Source: an uncultured bacterium (GTDB taxonomy: Bacteria; Bacillota; Clostridia; Lachnospirales; Lachnospiraceae). Taken from it: a DNA stretch of 13,778 nucleotides. The notes under the pieces are model-generated. The model was not told where the DNA came from. It made no database searches and worked only from the letters and a program-made list of their open reading frames with translations. Every line of letters starts with the position of its first letter. The stretch's first letter is position 1. Both the position numbers and the translations under genes were made by a program. The DNA is taken from the NCBI GenBank assembly GCA_945871045.1, contig CAMBUC010000024.1:1-13778 (forward strand), written 5' to 3'. This document shows positions 7,360-13,368 of the stretch, piece by piece.

Positions 7360-8498
7360 ACCAATTCACTGCATATGAATGGATCGCCATTATTTTTATG
7401 GCACTGTGCTGGGCGTTTTTGATCGGATTTCATTTCCGGCGAAACTGGGGATTGGAACACGGTGTCGGCATGTCCGACGCAGACCGGCTGTTCGGCGGTG
7501 ACAGGTATGATCTGAATACGCAGATCTATCTTTCACCCTTGCATCTGCCGTTCCTGTTTTTTCTTTTATGCATCCTGATGGTGATCCGGTATTCTCTGGC
7601 GGAAGGACTGCGCCTGTTCTTTCTGAATACCTTTTGTTATATACTGCTCATTAGCGTACTGTACACCGTATTGCTTGTTTTGCTGCCGCTTCTGCGCCGT
7701 CATTTCAGTGCCAGATCCTGCGCGACGCTGTGGCTGCTCCCGGTTTTTTCCTGTTCTTATGTACTCATCTACTCACCCGGTACAAATAATATACTTCTTC
7801 TATTACATCGGCGTATTCCGGAAGCAACCGTCTATGTGCTGTCCTTCCTGTGGGCATTTGGATTTGTGATCCTATTTGGCGGCGCTGTCCTCTCACATAT
7901 CCGCCTGTACCGCCAGATCTTACGCACCGCAGTGCCGGAGACAGATGAAACTGTGCTTACGATCTGGCAGGAGGAACAGAAAGCCCTCGGCTTTGTTACC
8001 CCGGTACGACTTGTGCGCACACCTGCTGCCCACGCACCGTTTTCTATCGGACACACAAAAAAGACACGTATGTGTGTATTACCTATACGTGCCTATACCA
8101 AGCGCGAACTGCGCATGATCTTTCGCCATGAGCTGCATCATCTGCGCCGCCGCGATACAGACTCCAAACTGTTTTTTGCCTTTTGTGCTTCCCTTTGCTG
8201 GTTTGATCCCCTCATCTGGCTGGCACTTGGCCAGGCGGCAAATGACCTGGAATTGTCCTGCGATGAGATCGTCCTGGAGGATGCAGACGACGACACCCGC
8301 ACCTTTTACGCAAAACTTTTGCTGGATACCGCCGGCGAACGTCGCGGGTTTACCACCTGTCTGTCCGCCCGCGCCGCTTCCCTGCGCTATCGGCTGACCC
8401 GTGTCCTTCATCCAAAGAAAACCACTGAAGGAACGCTCATGCTCATGTGTTTCATGTTTTTATTTATGGTCGGCTTCGGATGTCTGCAGAGGTTATGA
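7356..8498 (+). CDS. BlaR1/MecR1-type M56 metallopeptidase lacking a penicillin-binding domain
   Basis: A membrane zinc peptidase of family M56 that would cleave or trigger inactivation of the adjacent BlaI-type repressor. The ATG overlaps the blaI stop (ATGA), with GGAAAGGGGG just upstream. Hydrophobic helices lie at about 9-26, 62-78, 88-111, 122-139 and 160-180. The catalytic site is HELHH (258-262; zinc ligands His258 and His262, catalytic Glu259), followed by RRRD (264-267), CWFDPLIWLA (281-290) and DLELSCDE (297-304), where the third zinc ligand is expected. A final hydrophobic segment (361-376) ends the protein at 380 residues. True BlaR1/MecR1 carry a further extracellular penicillin-binding domain of about 250 residues after that last helix; it is absent here, with the stop immediately following. 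The inducing signal is therefore unknown. The residue order otherwise looks intact, so this appears to be a natural short form, not a truncation. Confidence 0.9.
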   Translation: MNQFTAYEWIAIIFMALCWAFLIGFHFRRNWGLEHGVGMSDADRLFGGDRYDLNTQIYLSPLHLPFLFFLLCILMVIRYSLAEGLRLFFLNTFCYILLISVLYTVLLVLLPLLRRHFSARSCATLWLLPVFSCSYVLIYSPGTNNILLLLHRRIPEATVYVLSFLWAFGFVILFGGAVLSHIRLYRQILRTAVPETDETVLTIWQEEQKALGFVTPVRLVRTPAAHAPFSIGHTKKTRMCVLPIRAYTKRELRMIFRHELHHLRRRDTDSKLFFAFCASLCWFDPLIWLALGQAANDLELSCDEIVLEDADDDTRTFYAKLLLDTAGERRGFTTCLSARAASLRYRLTRVLHPKKTTEGTLMLMCFMFLFMVGFGCLQRL

Positions 8499-8508
8499 GG
8501 AAAAATTG

Positions 8509-8979
8509 TTAAAAGCCCTCTTTTTTCCTTTGCATATGCATCGCTTTCCGCTTTTTTGCCGCTTCCCACTCCGCGCGCTGGCTTTCGGTCTCAATAGATA
8601 GCCCCGGCACCTTTTTGGGTTTACCCTCCTGATCAACCGCTACCATTGTCACGTAAGCCCGGTTGATCGGGCGGCGCATACCGTCTTCTTTTGATTCCAC
8701 ATATACATCCACACGCACTTCCATGGAAGTGTTGCCCACATAGGTCAACCGCCCCACCAACACGATCATATCATTGAGCCCTGCACCTGACATAAATTCC
8801 AAATGATCAACGGATGCCGTGACAATATTTGATCTGGAATGGCGAAGCGCTGCCAGTGCCGCCACTTCATCAATCCAGGACATCAACTGTCCCCCAAACA
8901 ATCTTCCTGCTCCGTTTAAATGCTGCGGATGAACCAGAAAAATCTGTTCCACCTGTGAATCTTCCACTCGTTTCTGCAC
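8509..8979 (-). CDS. Hotdog-fold acyl-CoA thioesterase
   Basis: Predicted cytoplasmic acyl-CoA hydrolase of the 4HBT hotdog superfamily (YciA/BFIT-like branch). I choose a GTG start at 8979, giving 156 aa: AAGGAG (8987-8992) lies seven bases upstream. The longer reading from 9066 would overlap the preceding acyltransferase gene by 83 bases. The hotdog signature is clear: HPQHLNGAGRLFGGQLMSWIDEVA (17-40) with Asp37/Glu38 in the active-site helix, then VTASVDHLEFM (53-63), and strands through YVTMVAVD (109-116). The C-terminal 20 residues are basic and helical (EAAKKRKAMHMQRKK). The acyltransferase stop TAA lies four bases before the GTG, and the ribosome binding site falls inside the end of that gene, so the two are translationally coupled. 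It converges with the M56 peptidase gene, leaving only 10 bases between stops. Confidence 0.88.
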   Translation of the reverse strand: MQKRVEDSQVEQIFLVHPQHLNGAGRLFGGQLMSWIDEVAALAALRHSRSNIVTASVDHLEFMSGAGLNDMIVLVGRLTYVGNTSMEVRVDVYVESKEDGMRRPINRAYVTMVAVDQEGKPKKVPGLSIETESQRAEWEAAKKRKAMHMQRKKEGF

Positions 8980-8983
8980 AATC

Positions 8984-10009
8984 TTACTCCTTACTGTACT
9001 TTCGTTGTATGCCCATTTTATCTCCTGCCATATGAAGCAGACACGCAGCCACCACTGCGCATCCAACCATAATCAATTCATTTTCAATCTGACAGGTCGG
9101 ATACCCCAAACGCTTCATAAACTTTCGAGTCGTTACATGCGTCAGATACAATTCCAGCGAACGCTCACCAAACCATTGCAATATGTTTAACAACAGTCTG
9201 CAGGGAACCTTTGAAAAAATCCATGCGATACCGGCGCAAGCAGATACATTGAAAATCCCCATTACATATCTGGAAAAAATCGGTGAATCCGTGGGAAGAA
9301 GCACAAGAAGCCCGCACGAAAGCACAAACAGGATACTCCATTTCCAATAACTCGTCCGTCCTTCATAACTGGATCTGCCATAAAAGCAGCCCGCCAGAAA
9401 GATCGGTAATCGCAACAGCGCAATATTAATGTCAGAAAATGTTTCTCTTTCAAAAAGTTCTATGACCAAAGCCAATACCGTGATGGCACTGCATAGGCTG
9501 ATCAGGCGGAGTTCACCGTCAATTGCATCTCTGGCACTGTCCACAATCTGAAAAATATAGGGGTAGATCAAATAACAAAACAACATCAACCCGATATACC
9601 AATACCAACGATCTCCTTCTGTAAAAAAAGAAAGAAATACAAAATCCTTACACACTTCCCCTGCACCACGATGTTCCATGAAGACATCCAAAACCACATA
9701 AGAAGGAAGCGCAACGATCGCATAAGGAATCAGCAGTTTCGTAAATCGCTTTCGATAGAAAAGACCTACATCCGGGTTCTTCTTCATAGAATAGTATAAA
9801 CCCAATCCGGAAAAAAATAAGAACGCATCCACACTAGACGAGCCTATATAGGTCCGAAATAAGTAGATCCAACCGGTATAATGATATTCATATATCTGAC
9901 AATCTTCTGTAAAATGAAACAACATGATGAGAAGAATAGAAATCCCCATCAATGCTCCGCGATACTTTGAAAGAAGATTGTTATTAGTCCTATTTTGTAT
10001 ATTATACAT
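8984..10009 (-). CDS. Acyltransferase-3 family membrane protein
   Basis: A polytopic membrane O-acyltransferase-like protein (341 aa) of the acyltransferase 3 family, whose members acetylate or otherwise acylate surface polysaccharides and similar molecules. The N terminus carries the hallmark YRGALMGISILLIMLFHF (16-33), with Arg17 and His32 as likely functional residues, and then SSSVDAFLFFSGLGLYYS (57-74), matching the usual 'VDxFFvlSG' block. About nine or ten hydrophobic segments follow. A ribosome binding site GGTGA lies six bases before ATG 10009, and the promoter at 10055-10083 starts transcription about 39 bases upstream, which fixes this start. It is coupled to the downstream thioesterase gene. 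The acceptor is not predictable from sequence, and no glycosyltransferase cluster is nearby. Confidence 0.85.
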   Translation of the reverse strand: MYNIQNRTNNNLLSKYRGALMGISILLIMLFHFTEDCQIYEYHYTGWIYLFRTYIGSSSVDAFLFFSGLGLYYSMKKNPDVGLFYRKRFTKLLIPYAIVALPSYVVLDVFMEHRGAGEVCKDFVFLSFFTEGDRWYWYIGLMLFCYLIYPYIFQIVDSARDAIDGELRLISLCSAITVLALVIELFERETFSDINIALLRLPIFLAGCFYGRSSYEGRTSYWKWSILFVLSCGLLVLLPTDSPIFSRYVMGIFNVSACAGIAWIFSKVPCRLLLNILQWFGERSLELYLTHVTTRKFMKRLGYPTCQIENELIMVGCAVVAACLLHMAGDKMGIQRKYSKE

Positions 10010-10054
10010 TCCCGTTCACCCACTTCAATCTGTTCACATACGGCATCCATGCTG

Positions 10055-10083
10055 ATCATACCATTTCCTACACTACATTTCAA
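10055..10083 (-). promoter_or_regulatory. Extended -10 promoter for acyltransferase-thioesterase operon
   Basis: On the minus strand TTGAAA (10078-10083) and TATGAT (10055-10060) are 17 bases apart, with a TGG just before the -10 box giving an extended -10 (TGnTATGAT). Each hexamer matches 5 of 6 consensus positions. The start point near 10048 leaves a 39-base leader. Confidence 0.75.
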
Positions 10084-10133
10084 TATTCCCAGATCTGACG
10101 GATATCTGATACGAAACTTTTTTTGCATGACAA

Positions 10134-10165
10134 AGGGACGTCCCCATAGCAAAAGGAATGTCCCT
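10134..10165 (-). terminator. Palindromic hairpin downstream of the VOC gene, possible weak terminator
   Basis: Arms 10134-10144 (AGGGACGTCCC) and 10155-10165 (GGAATGTCCCT) pair with one wobble and one mismatch around a 10-base loop. On the minus strand only TTTGTC follows, so termination would be weak. The hairpin lies 7 bases after the VOC-protein stop and about 50 bases before the acyltransferase promoter. Its GGGACG/CGTCCC core recalls the larger repeat at 1260-1306. Confidence 0.5.
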
Positions 10166-10171
10166 GTATAA

Positions 10172-10537
10172 TTAATTCACCGGTGTACCGACTTCGATCA
10201 GATTGCCATCCGGATCGTAAAAACGGATCACCTTTTGCCCCCAGCTGTGTTCCATGAGTTCATTTACATACACGATCTCAAACTCTGACGCTTCCAACTT
10301 CTTCATAAAACCCTCAATGTCAGTCTCTTCAAAATAAAGTTCTGTCATATGGTTCTTCGGAATCAGTTCCTTTTGAATAAAATTTTTCCAAATCTTTGCA
10401 TCCTGAAGTACAAGTCCTTCGGTCATGATCACATTCCCGTCCTGATCCAAAATGACCTGCAGTCCGAACAGTTCCTTATAAAATCGGATGCTTCGCTCCA
10501 TATCATTCACAACGATCAATACATTTTTCAGTTTCAT
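10172..10537 (-). CDS. VOC (glyoxalase/dioxygenase superfamily) protein
   Basis: A small protein of the vicinal oxygen chelate superfamily (121 aa). ATG 10537 is preceded by GGTGGAG with six bases of spacing; the in-frame GTG 12 bases upstream is worse placed. The fold markers are VLIVVNDMERSIRFYKELFG (6-25), MTELYFEETD (64-73) and the C-terminal FYDPDGNLIEVG (106-117). Potential metal-site residues are Glu66, His97 and Glu115. The usual first-strand His is missing (Asn or Val stand in its place), so classical glyoxalase I activity is doubtful. Members of this group include antibiotic-binding proteins, dioxygenases and proteins with no assigned reaction. It is the last gene of the probable rhodanese-led unit, 95 bases after the phosphatase gene, and may have its own promoter, though I see no convincing one. 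Confidence 0.82.
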   Translation of the reverse strand: MKLKNVLIVVNDMERSIRFYKELFGLQVILDQDGNVIMTEGLVLQDAKIWKNFIQKELIPKNHMTELYFEETDIEGFMKKLEASEFEIVYVNELMEHSWGQKVIRFYDPDGNLIEVGTPVN

Positions 10538-10632
10538 CTTCCACTCCACCTCATATACGCAATGTCCTACGGTTCGGTTTTATTTACTACGAGTATCGTT
10601 GTCCTCTTCCCCGTCATCTATGCATCTCTTCG

Positions 10633-11175
10633 TCAAAAATCATACCTGATGACCTGACAGTTTTTTACCCCAAATGCCGCATATGCTTCATTTGACATGT
10701 CAGAAAAATACGACTGCACAACTCGGGCAATTCCATTGTGCGCAACCAAAATATACGTTTTGTGATCTGCCTCCGCTTTGATATCGTCCAGCAGGTTGTA
10801 GATGCGCTGAGCCAGCTGAAGCATCGATTCTCCACCTTCATAACGGCAGGCAAAATCCTCTTTTGCCTTTTGAAAATCGGCTCCATCCCTGGGCGTGGAC
10901 TCCCACTTGCCAAAGTTCTGCTCCTTTAATCGCGGCTCCATACGCATGGATATGCCGGTGACCTCAGAGATATGCCTTGCAGTCTCTGCTGCCCGAATGA
11001 GCGGCGAATAAAGGATCTCGTCTGCCTGGATTTTCTGCTCCAGTATCTTTTTTCCGGTCTCGATCGCCTGCTCATGTCCCAGTTCCGTCAACTCGATATC
11101 CGTTGCGCCGCAGATCTTATTTTCCACATTCCAAACGGTCTGTCCATGGCGCACAAAATAAAAATGTCCTCCCAT
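10633..11175 (-). CDS. Histidine phosphatase family protein (phosphoglycerate mutase-like)
   Basis: A cytoplasmic phosphatase or mutase of the histidine phosphatase (branch 1) superfamily, 180 aa. ATG 11175 follows GGGAGGAAAAAC. The phosphoacceptor motif VRHGQT (8-13) has Arg9 and the nucleophile His10. Ser57-Pro58 with Arg61 form the second phosphate-binding motif SPLIRAAETA. Glu85 in KEQNFGKWE is the expected acid, and His146 in VAHNGI is the second catalytic His. The short length and the absence of mutase-specific insertions favour a broad-specificity phosphatase (GpmB/PhoE/CobC-like) over a glycolytic mutase. It lies 18 bases after the BFD-like gene, in the same operon. The substrate cannot be called from sequence. 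Confidence 0.9.
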   Translation of the reverse strand: MGGHFYFVRHGQTVWNVENKICGATDIELTELGHEQAIETGKKILEQKIQADEILYSPLIRAAETARHISEVTGISMRMEPRLKEQNFGKWESTPRDGADFQKAKEDFACRYEGGESMLQLAQRIYNLLDDIKAEADHKTYILVAHNGIARVVQSYFSDMSNEAYAAFGVKNCQVIRYDF

Positions 11176-11193
11176 GTTTTTCCTCCCATAGGG

Positions 11194-11409
11194 TTATTCA
11201 AAATTCGAAAATTCCTGTGTATGGCTTCCCTGTTCCTCTAGGATATCCTTTATCAGGAACCGGATAAACTCCTTGCATTTTCCGCAGCCGGTGCCGAACC
11301 GAAGCTGTTTTTCCACGTCTTCGTAACTTTTTGCCCCTTCCTTAATAGCATCTTCAATCATGCCATAAGTAATATTTTTACAATTGCATGCTGTTTTGTT
11401 TCGATTCAT
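11194..11409 (-). CDS. BFD-like [2Fe-2S]-binding protein
   Basis: A 71-residue protein with the BFD-like [2Fe-2S] domain, as in bacterioferritin-associated ferredoxin and in redox partner domains of NirB and NifU-type proteins. The four ligands are Cys8 and Cys10 (CNC) and Cys42 and Cys45 (CGKC), a C-x-C-x31-C-x2-C spacing typical of the fold. The intervening sequence YGMIEDAIKEGAKSYEDVEKQ (15-35) matches the helical 'v-eai-eG--t-e-v---l' pattern. The start ATG 11409 has GGAGAG upstream. A tail of about 15 residues (EEQGSHTQEFSNFE) extends past the domain. No bacterioferritin gene is in the window, and the neighbours suggest an electron-carrier or cluster-delivery role, which is inference. 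Confidence 0.88.
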   Translation of the reverse strand: MNRNKTACNCKNITYGMIEDAIKEGAKSYEDVEKQLRFGTGCGKCKEFIRFLIKDILEEQGSHTQEFSNFE

Positions 11410-11480
11410 TTTGTTCTCTCCATTTCTGCTTCTTCACAGCCGTTATCTGCGTCTTCCAATATGCGGCAGCAACCATGTCC

Positions 11481-12188
11481 CTACGGCAAATACGCCCAGC
11501 CCTGTTCGCCATGATAGATCATCTGCTTTGTCATGCCCCCATCAATGCAAATATTTTCTCCAGTAATAAAGCCGGCCTGATCAGAACACAAAAACAGGAT
11601 CAGCGAAGCCACGTCCATCGGTGTTCCAACTCTTCCCACCGGCTGCTGAAGCGCATCTGCTCCCTCGTATCTAGCATCCCCCGTTTCAATCCAGCCGGGC
11701 GAAACGGAATTCACCCGGACCTTTCCGGCAAGGCTGATGGCAAGTGCATGTGTCAATGCGGCAATGCCGCCTTTTGCCGCTGTATAACTTTCCGTTTGCG
11801 GCTGGCTCATACGGTCACGGGAAGATGACAGATTAACCACGCAACCTCCCTCGGCAAAATGATCCTTGAATAATTTTGTCAGATAGAAAGGTGCTGTCAC
11901 GCCAACCAAAATCGCCTCCTGAAAGGCTTCATAGGAACACGTATCTATTCCACGCATGATGGGCGGTGCATTATGAATGAGGAAATCCACATGTCCATGC
12001 TTTTCAAGCACATATGCCGCAAACTCCTCCAACACTTCTTTTTTACTGATATCACCTACAAAGTGGTCACCCGGTGCGATATCAATGCACTCCACGATGG
12101 CGCCCTCTTTTTCAAAGGATTCCTTAACCGCCCTGCCGATGCCATGTGCACCTCCGGTAAGCACCACTATTTTTTGATTAAATCCCAT
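11481..12188 (-). CDS. Short-chain dehydrogenase/reductase (SDR family)
   Basis: An NAD(P)-dependent oxidoreductase of the classical SDR type. I place the start at ATG 12188 (235 aa), with AAGGA six bases upstream; the in-frame ATG 12242 lacks a good site and directly abuts the rhodanese stop. The cofactor loop TGGAHGIG (11-18) starts the Rossmann fold. Asp36 at the end of beta-2 (ECIDIA) points to NAD(H) preference. The NNAG motif reads HNAPP (72-76), an unusual variant. The catalytic Ser121 or Ser122 lies in LSSSRDR, and Tyr135 and Lys139 in YTAAKGG. PGWIETG (165-171) and CIDGGM (214-219) are the usual late motifs. The last about 16 residues (KQMIYHGEQGWAYLP) extend past the standard end. 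The substrate is unknown. It lies between the rhodanese (54-base gap) and the BFD-like gene (71-base gap). Confidence 0.9.
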   Translation of the reverse strand: MGFNQKIVVLTGGAHGIGRAVKESFEKEGAIVECIDIAPGDHFVGDISKKEVLEEFAAYVLEKHGHVDFLIHNAPPIMRGIDTCSYEAFQEAILVGVTAPFYLTKLFKDHFAEGGCVVNLSSSRDRMSQPQTESYTAAKGGIAALTHALAISLAGKVRVNSVSPGWIETGDARYEGADALQQPVGRVGTPMDVASLILFLCSDQAGFITGENICIDGGMTKQMIYHGEQGWAYLP

Positions 12189-12242
12189 ATATGATCCTTC
12201 TCCATCCTCAATGGTTCTTTCTTCCGGCAGAAACCCATACAC

Positions 12243-12740
12243 CTACTTCTCCACCTCGCCCGTCCAATCAAGGATTCCACCGAATTCTACAATATTGGTA
12301 TATCCCATAGCAGCAAGTTTTGCTGACGCCTGTTTACTTCTGTTTCCGCTCCTGCAATACACATAGATCACCTGATCCTTGTCCGGGAGTTCAGCCGGTT
12401 CCGCCGATGCAATATCCTCATTTGCTATATTTATCGCTCCCGGAATATGTCCCTCGGCAAACTCGTCCGCTCTGCGAACATCCACGATCAGATAATTTCC
12501 GCTTTCTTGAAATATCTCCTTTGCCTCATCCATTGTAATCGATGTATATTCCGCCACTTGTTTCTCTCCTCCCGCCAATTTGCCTGCAAGAAAAATAGAT
12601 GTCGGTCCATCCGCACCTCCAATGATTGATATCGCAGTTACCATTTGATTGACTGATATAAACTGCGTTACCGCAACACCGGAAACAACAATCACGCCTA
12701 CAACTATTCCTGCGATTAATAATTTTGTCCTTTTCTTCAT
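12243..12740 (-). CDS. Membrane-anchored rhodanese-domain protein with a GGADGPTSIF segment
   Basis: A probable single-domain sulfurtransferase tethered to the membrane (165 aa). The start ATG 12740 has a perfect GAGGAGG (12746-12752) five bases upstream; earlier in-frame ATGs at 12770, 12782 and 12791 are poorly served, and 12791 would leave almost no leader. Residues 1-6 are basic, and 7-28 form one hydrophobic signal-anchor helix with no lipobox Cys. Residues 37-54 read AISIIGGADGPTSIFLAGK, closely matching the Na+-binding motif of oxaloacetate/glutaconyl-CoA decarboxylase beta subunits. A rhodanese domain follows (about 66-163): YLIVDVRRADEFAEGHIPGA (83-102), then the active-site loop CRSGNRS (129-135) with nucleophile Cys129, and FGGILDW (153-159). 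By the positive-inside rule the rhodanese domain probably faces outward. It heads a likely five-gene unit. The decarboxylase-like segment has no obvious role in a one-helix protein. Confidence 0.87.
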   Translation of the reverse strand: MKKRTKLLIAGIVVGVIVVSGVAVTQFISVNQMVTAISIIGGADGPTSIFLAGKLAGGEKQVAEYTSITMDEAKEIFQESGNYLIVDVRRADEFAEGHIPGAINIANEDIASAEPAELPDKDQVIYVYCRSGNRSKQASAKLAAMGYTNIVEFGGILDWTGEVEK

Positions 12741-12802
12741 TCTGTCCTCCTCGGTTGCATCCACTTTCATTCCAACTTCCATAAAATTCATACTTCCTTA
12801 CA

Positions 12803-12831
12803 AATATATCACTATTTAAAACCTGCTTCAA
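12803..12831 (-). promoter_or_regulatory. Probable promoter of the rhodanese-led operon
   Basis: On the minus strand TTGAAG (12826-12831) and TATATT (12803-12808) are 17 bases apart, matching 4 and 5 consensus positions. The start near 12796 gives a leader of about 55 bases to the ATG at 12740. A lone TATAAT at 12839-12844 (minus strand) has no good -35 partner and is a weaker alternative. The rest of 12841-12975 is AT-rich with no supportable gene. Confidence 0.5.
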
Positions 12832-12975
12832 TGGTTTCATTATATCCCGGTTTCTTATGAATATTATTTAACAATTTGCAATCAACATTCCCAAATCAAA
12901 TACAAAAATTATTTTACACTGCGTATATCATTCATCATCTTTTAAACAGATAGAGAAAGAGAATAAGAAACCGGC

Positions 12976-13003
12976 AAAAGAAAAACCGCCATTTCTGGCG
13001 GCT
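12976..13003 (-). terminator. Intrinsic terminator after the YgiT-type pseudogene
   Basis: On the minus strand an 8-bp stem (12984-12991 with 12996-13003, GAAA loop, core CCGCCA/TGGCGG) is followed by TTTTTCTTTT. It lies 10 bases after the pseudogene's natural stop, so the locus keeps the 3' end of a normal transcription unit. Confidence 0.92.
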
Positions 13004-13013
13004 CTCTTGGACA

Positions 13014-13244
13014 TTATGCAACTTTTGAATAATCAATAACAGAATTTTCCTGCATCAACTTCTTTGCTGAATTAACCATCTTTTCCAGCTGTTCGGCTAC
13101 TTCGTCGGTGTAGAACTTTTCACCGCACTGTTCGCTCTCCTCACAAGGCACATTCTTGATCACAATCACACAACCGTTATCATTCACAACATGGGTTGTT
13201 GTGCTTTCTTTACTTTATCTCAGTGTATCACATTTACAAAACAT
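13014..13244 (-). pseudogene. YgiT/MqsA-type zinc-finger antitoxin gene with in-frame stop
   Basis: Read from ATG 13244 (AAGGTG just upstream), the minus strand gives MFCKCDTLR, a TAA stop at 13215-13217, and then, in the same frame, SKESTTTHVVNDNGCVIVIK, followed by NVPCEESEQCGEKFYTDEVA and a helical end finishing NSVIDYSKVA at 13014. This is the recognisable small YgiT-type zinc-finger domain (about 70-77 aa) found as the antitoxin-like partner of DUF4258 or MqsR-type toxins. The N-terminal C-x2-C appears as CKC, and the usual P-C-x2-C-x2-C-G reads PCEESEQCG, with Ser where a second Cys is expected, so the metal site is damaged as well. No toxin gene is present upstream: a tRNA gene lies there. 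The later in-frame GTG and ATG codons lack ribosome binding sites. I therefore call it a decayed gene; a base-call error at the stop remains possible but would not explain the altered cysteines. Confidence 0.82.
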
Positions 13245-13312
13245 ACTGCACCTTATCATGACCTTTCTGCCAAATTAATAATTAGATAACAATACTTTTT
13301 GAAAATTGTGAA

Positions 13313-13354
13313 GATAAACAAAGAAGCCACAAAACCCTGTAAAATCAAGGCTTC
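13313..13354 (-). terminator. Possible terminator (or attachment-like palindrome) after tRNA-Trp
   Basis: On the minus strand GAAGCC (13349-13354) and GGCTTC (13323-13328) form a 6-bp stem followed by TTTGTTTATC. Inside the loop an alternative CCTTG/CAGGG hairpin is possible. The position, 14 bases past the tRNA 3' end, suits a terminator. Confidence 0.5.
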
Positions 13355-13368
13355 GCGGCTTTTGCGAG

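Noticed and set aside
8488..8526. Possible terminator between the convergent M56 peptidase and thioesterase genes (AGAGG...CCTCTTTTTT)
   Set aside because: The stem has only five pairs around a loop of about 24 bases, so the T-run alone is not enough evidence.
9949..10152. 67-codon minus-strand open frame upstream of and overlapping the acyltransferase start
   Set aside because: It begins inside the 10134-10165 hairpin, has no ribosome binding site, and contains the extended -10 promoter of the acyltransferase operon, so it is best explained as leader and promoter DNA.
10550..10632. Search for a separate promoter before the VOC gene
   Set aside because: No hexamer pair with proper spacing was found in the 95-base gap, so the gene is treated as part of the upstream unit.
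11380..11476. Possible 32-codon minus-strand ORF filling the gap between the SDR and BFD-like genes
   Set aside because: It starts with a poor ribosome site, runs into the BFD-like gene in another frame and matches nothing I recognise; probably chance.
12839..12844. Perfect TATAAT on the minus strand upstream of the rhodanese gene
   Set aside because: No acceptable -35 hexamer at 16-18 bases; the TTGAAG-N17-TATATT pair just downstream is better.
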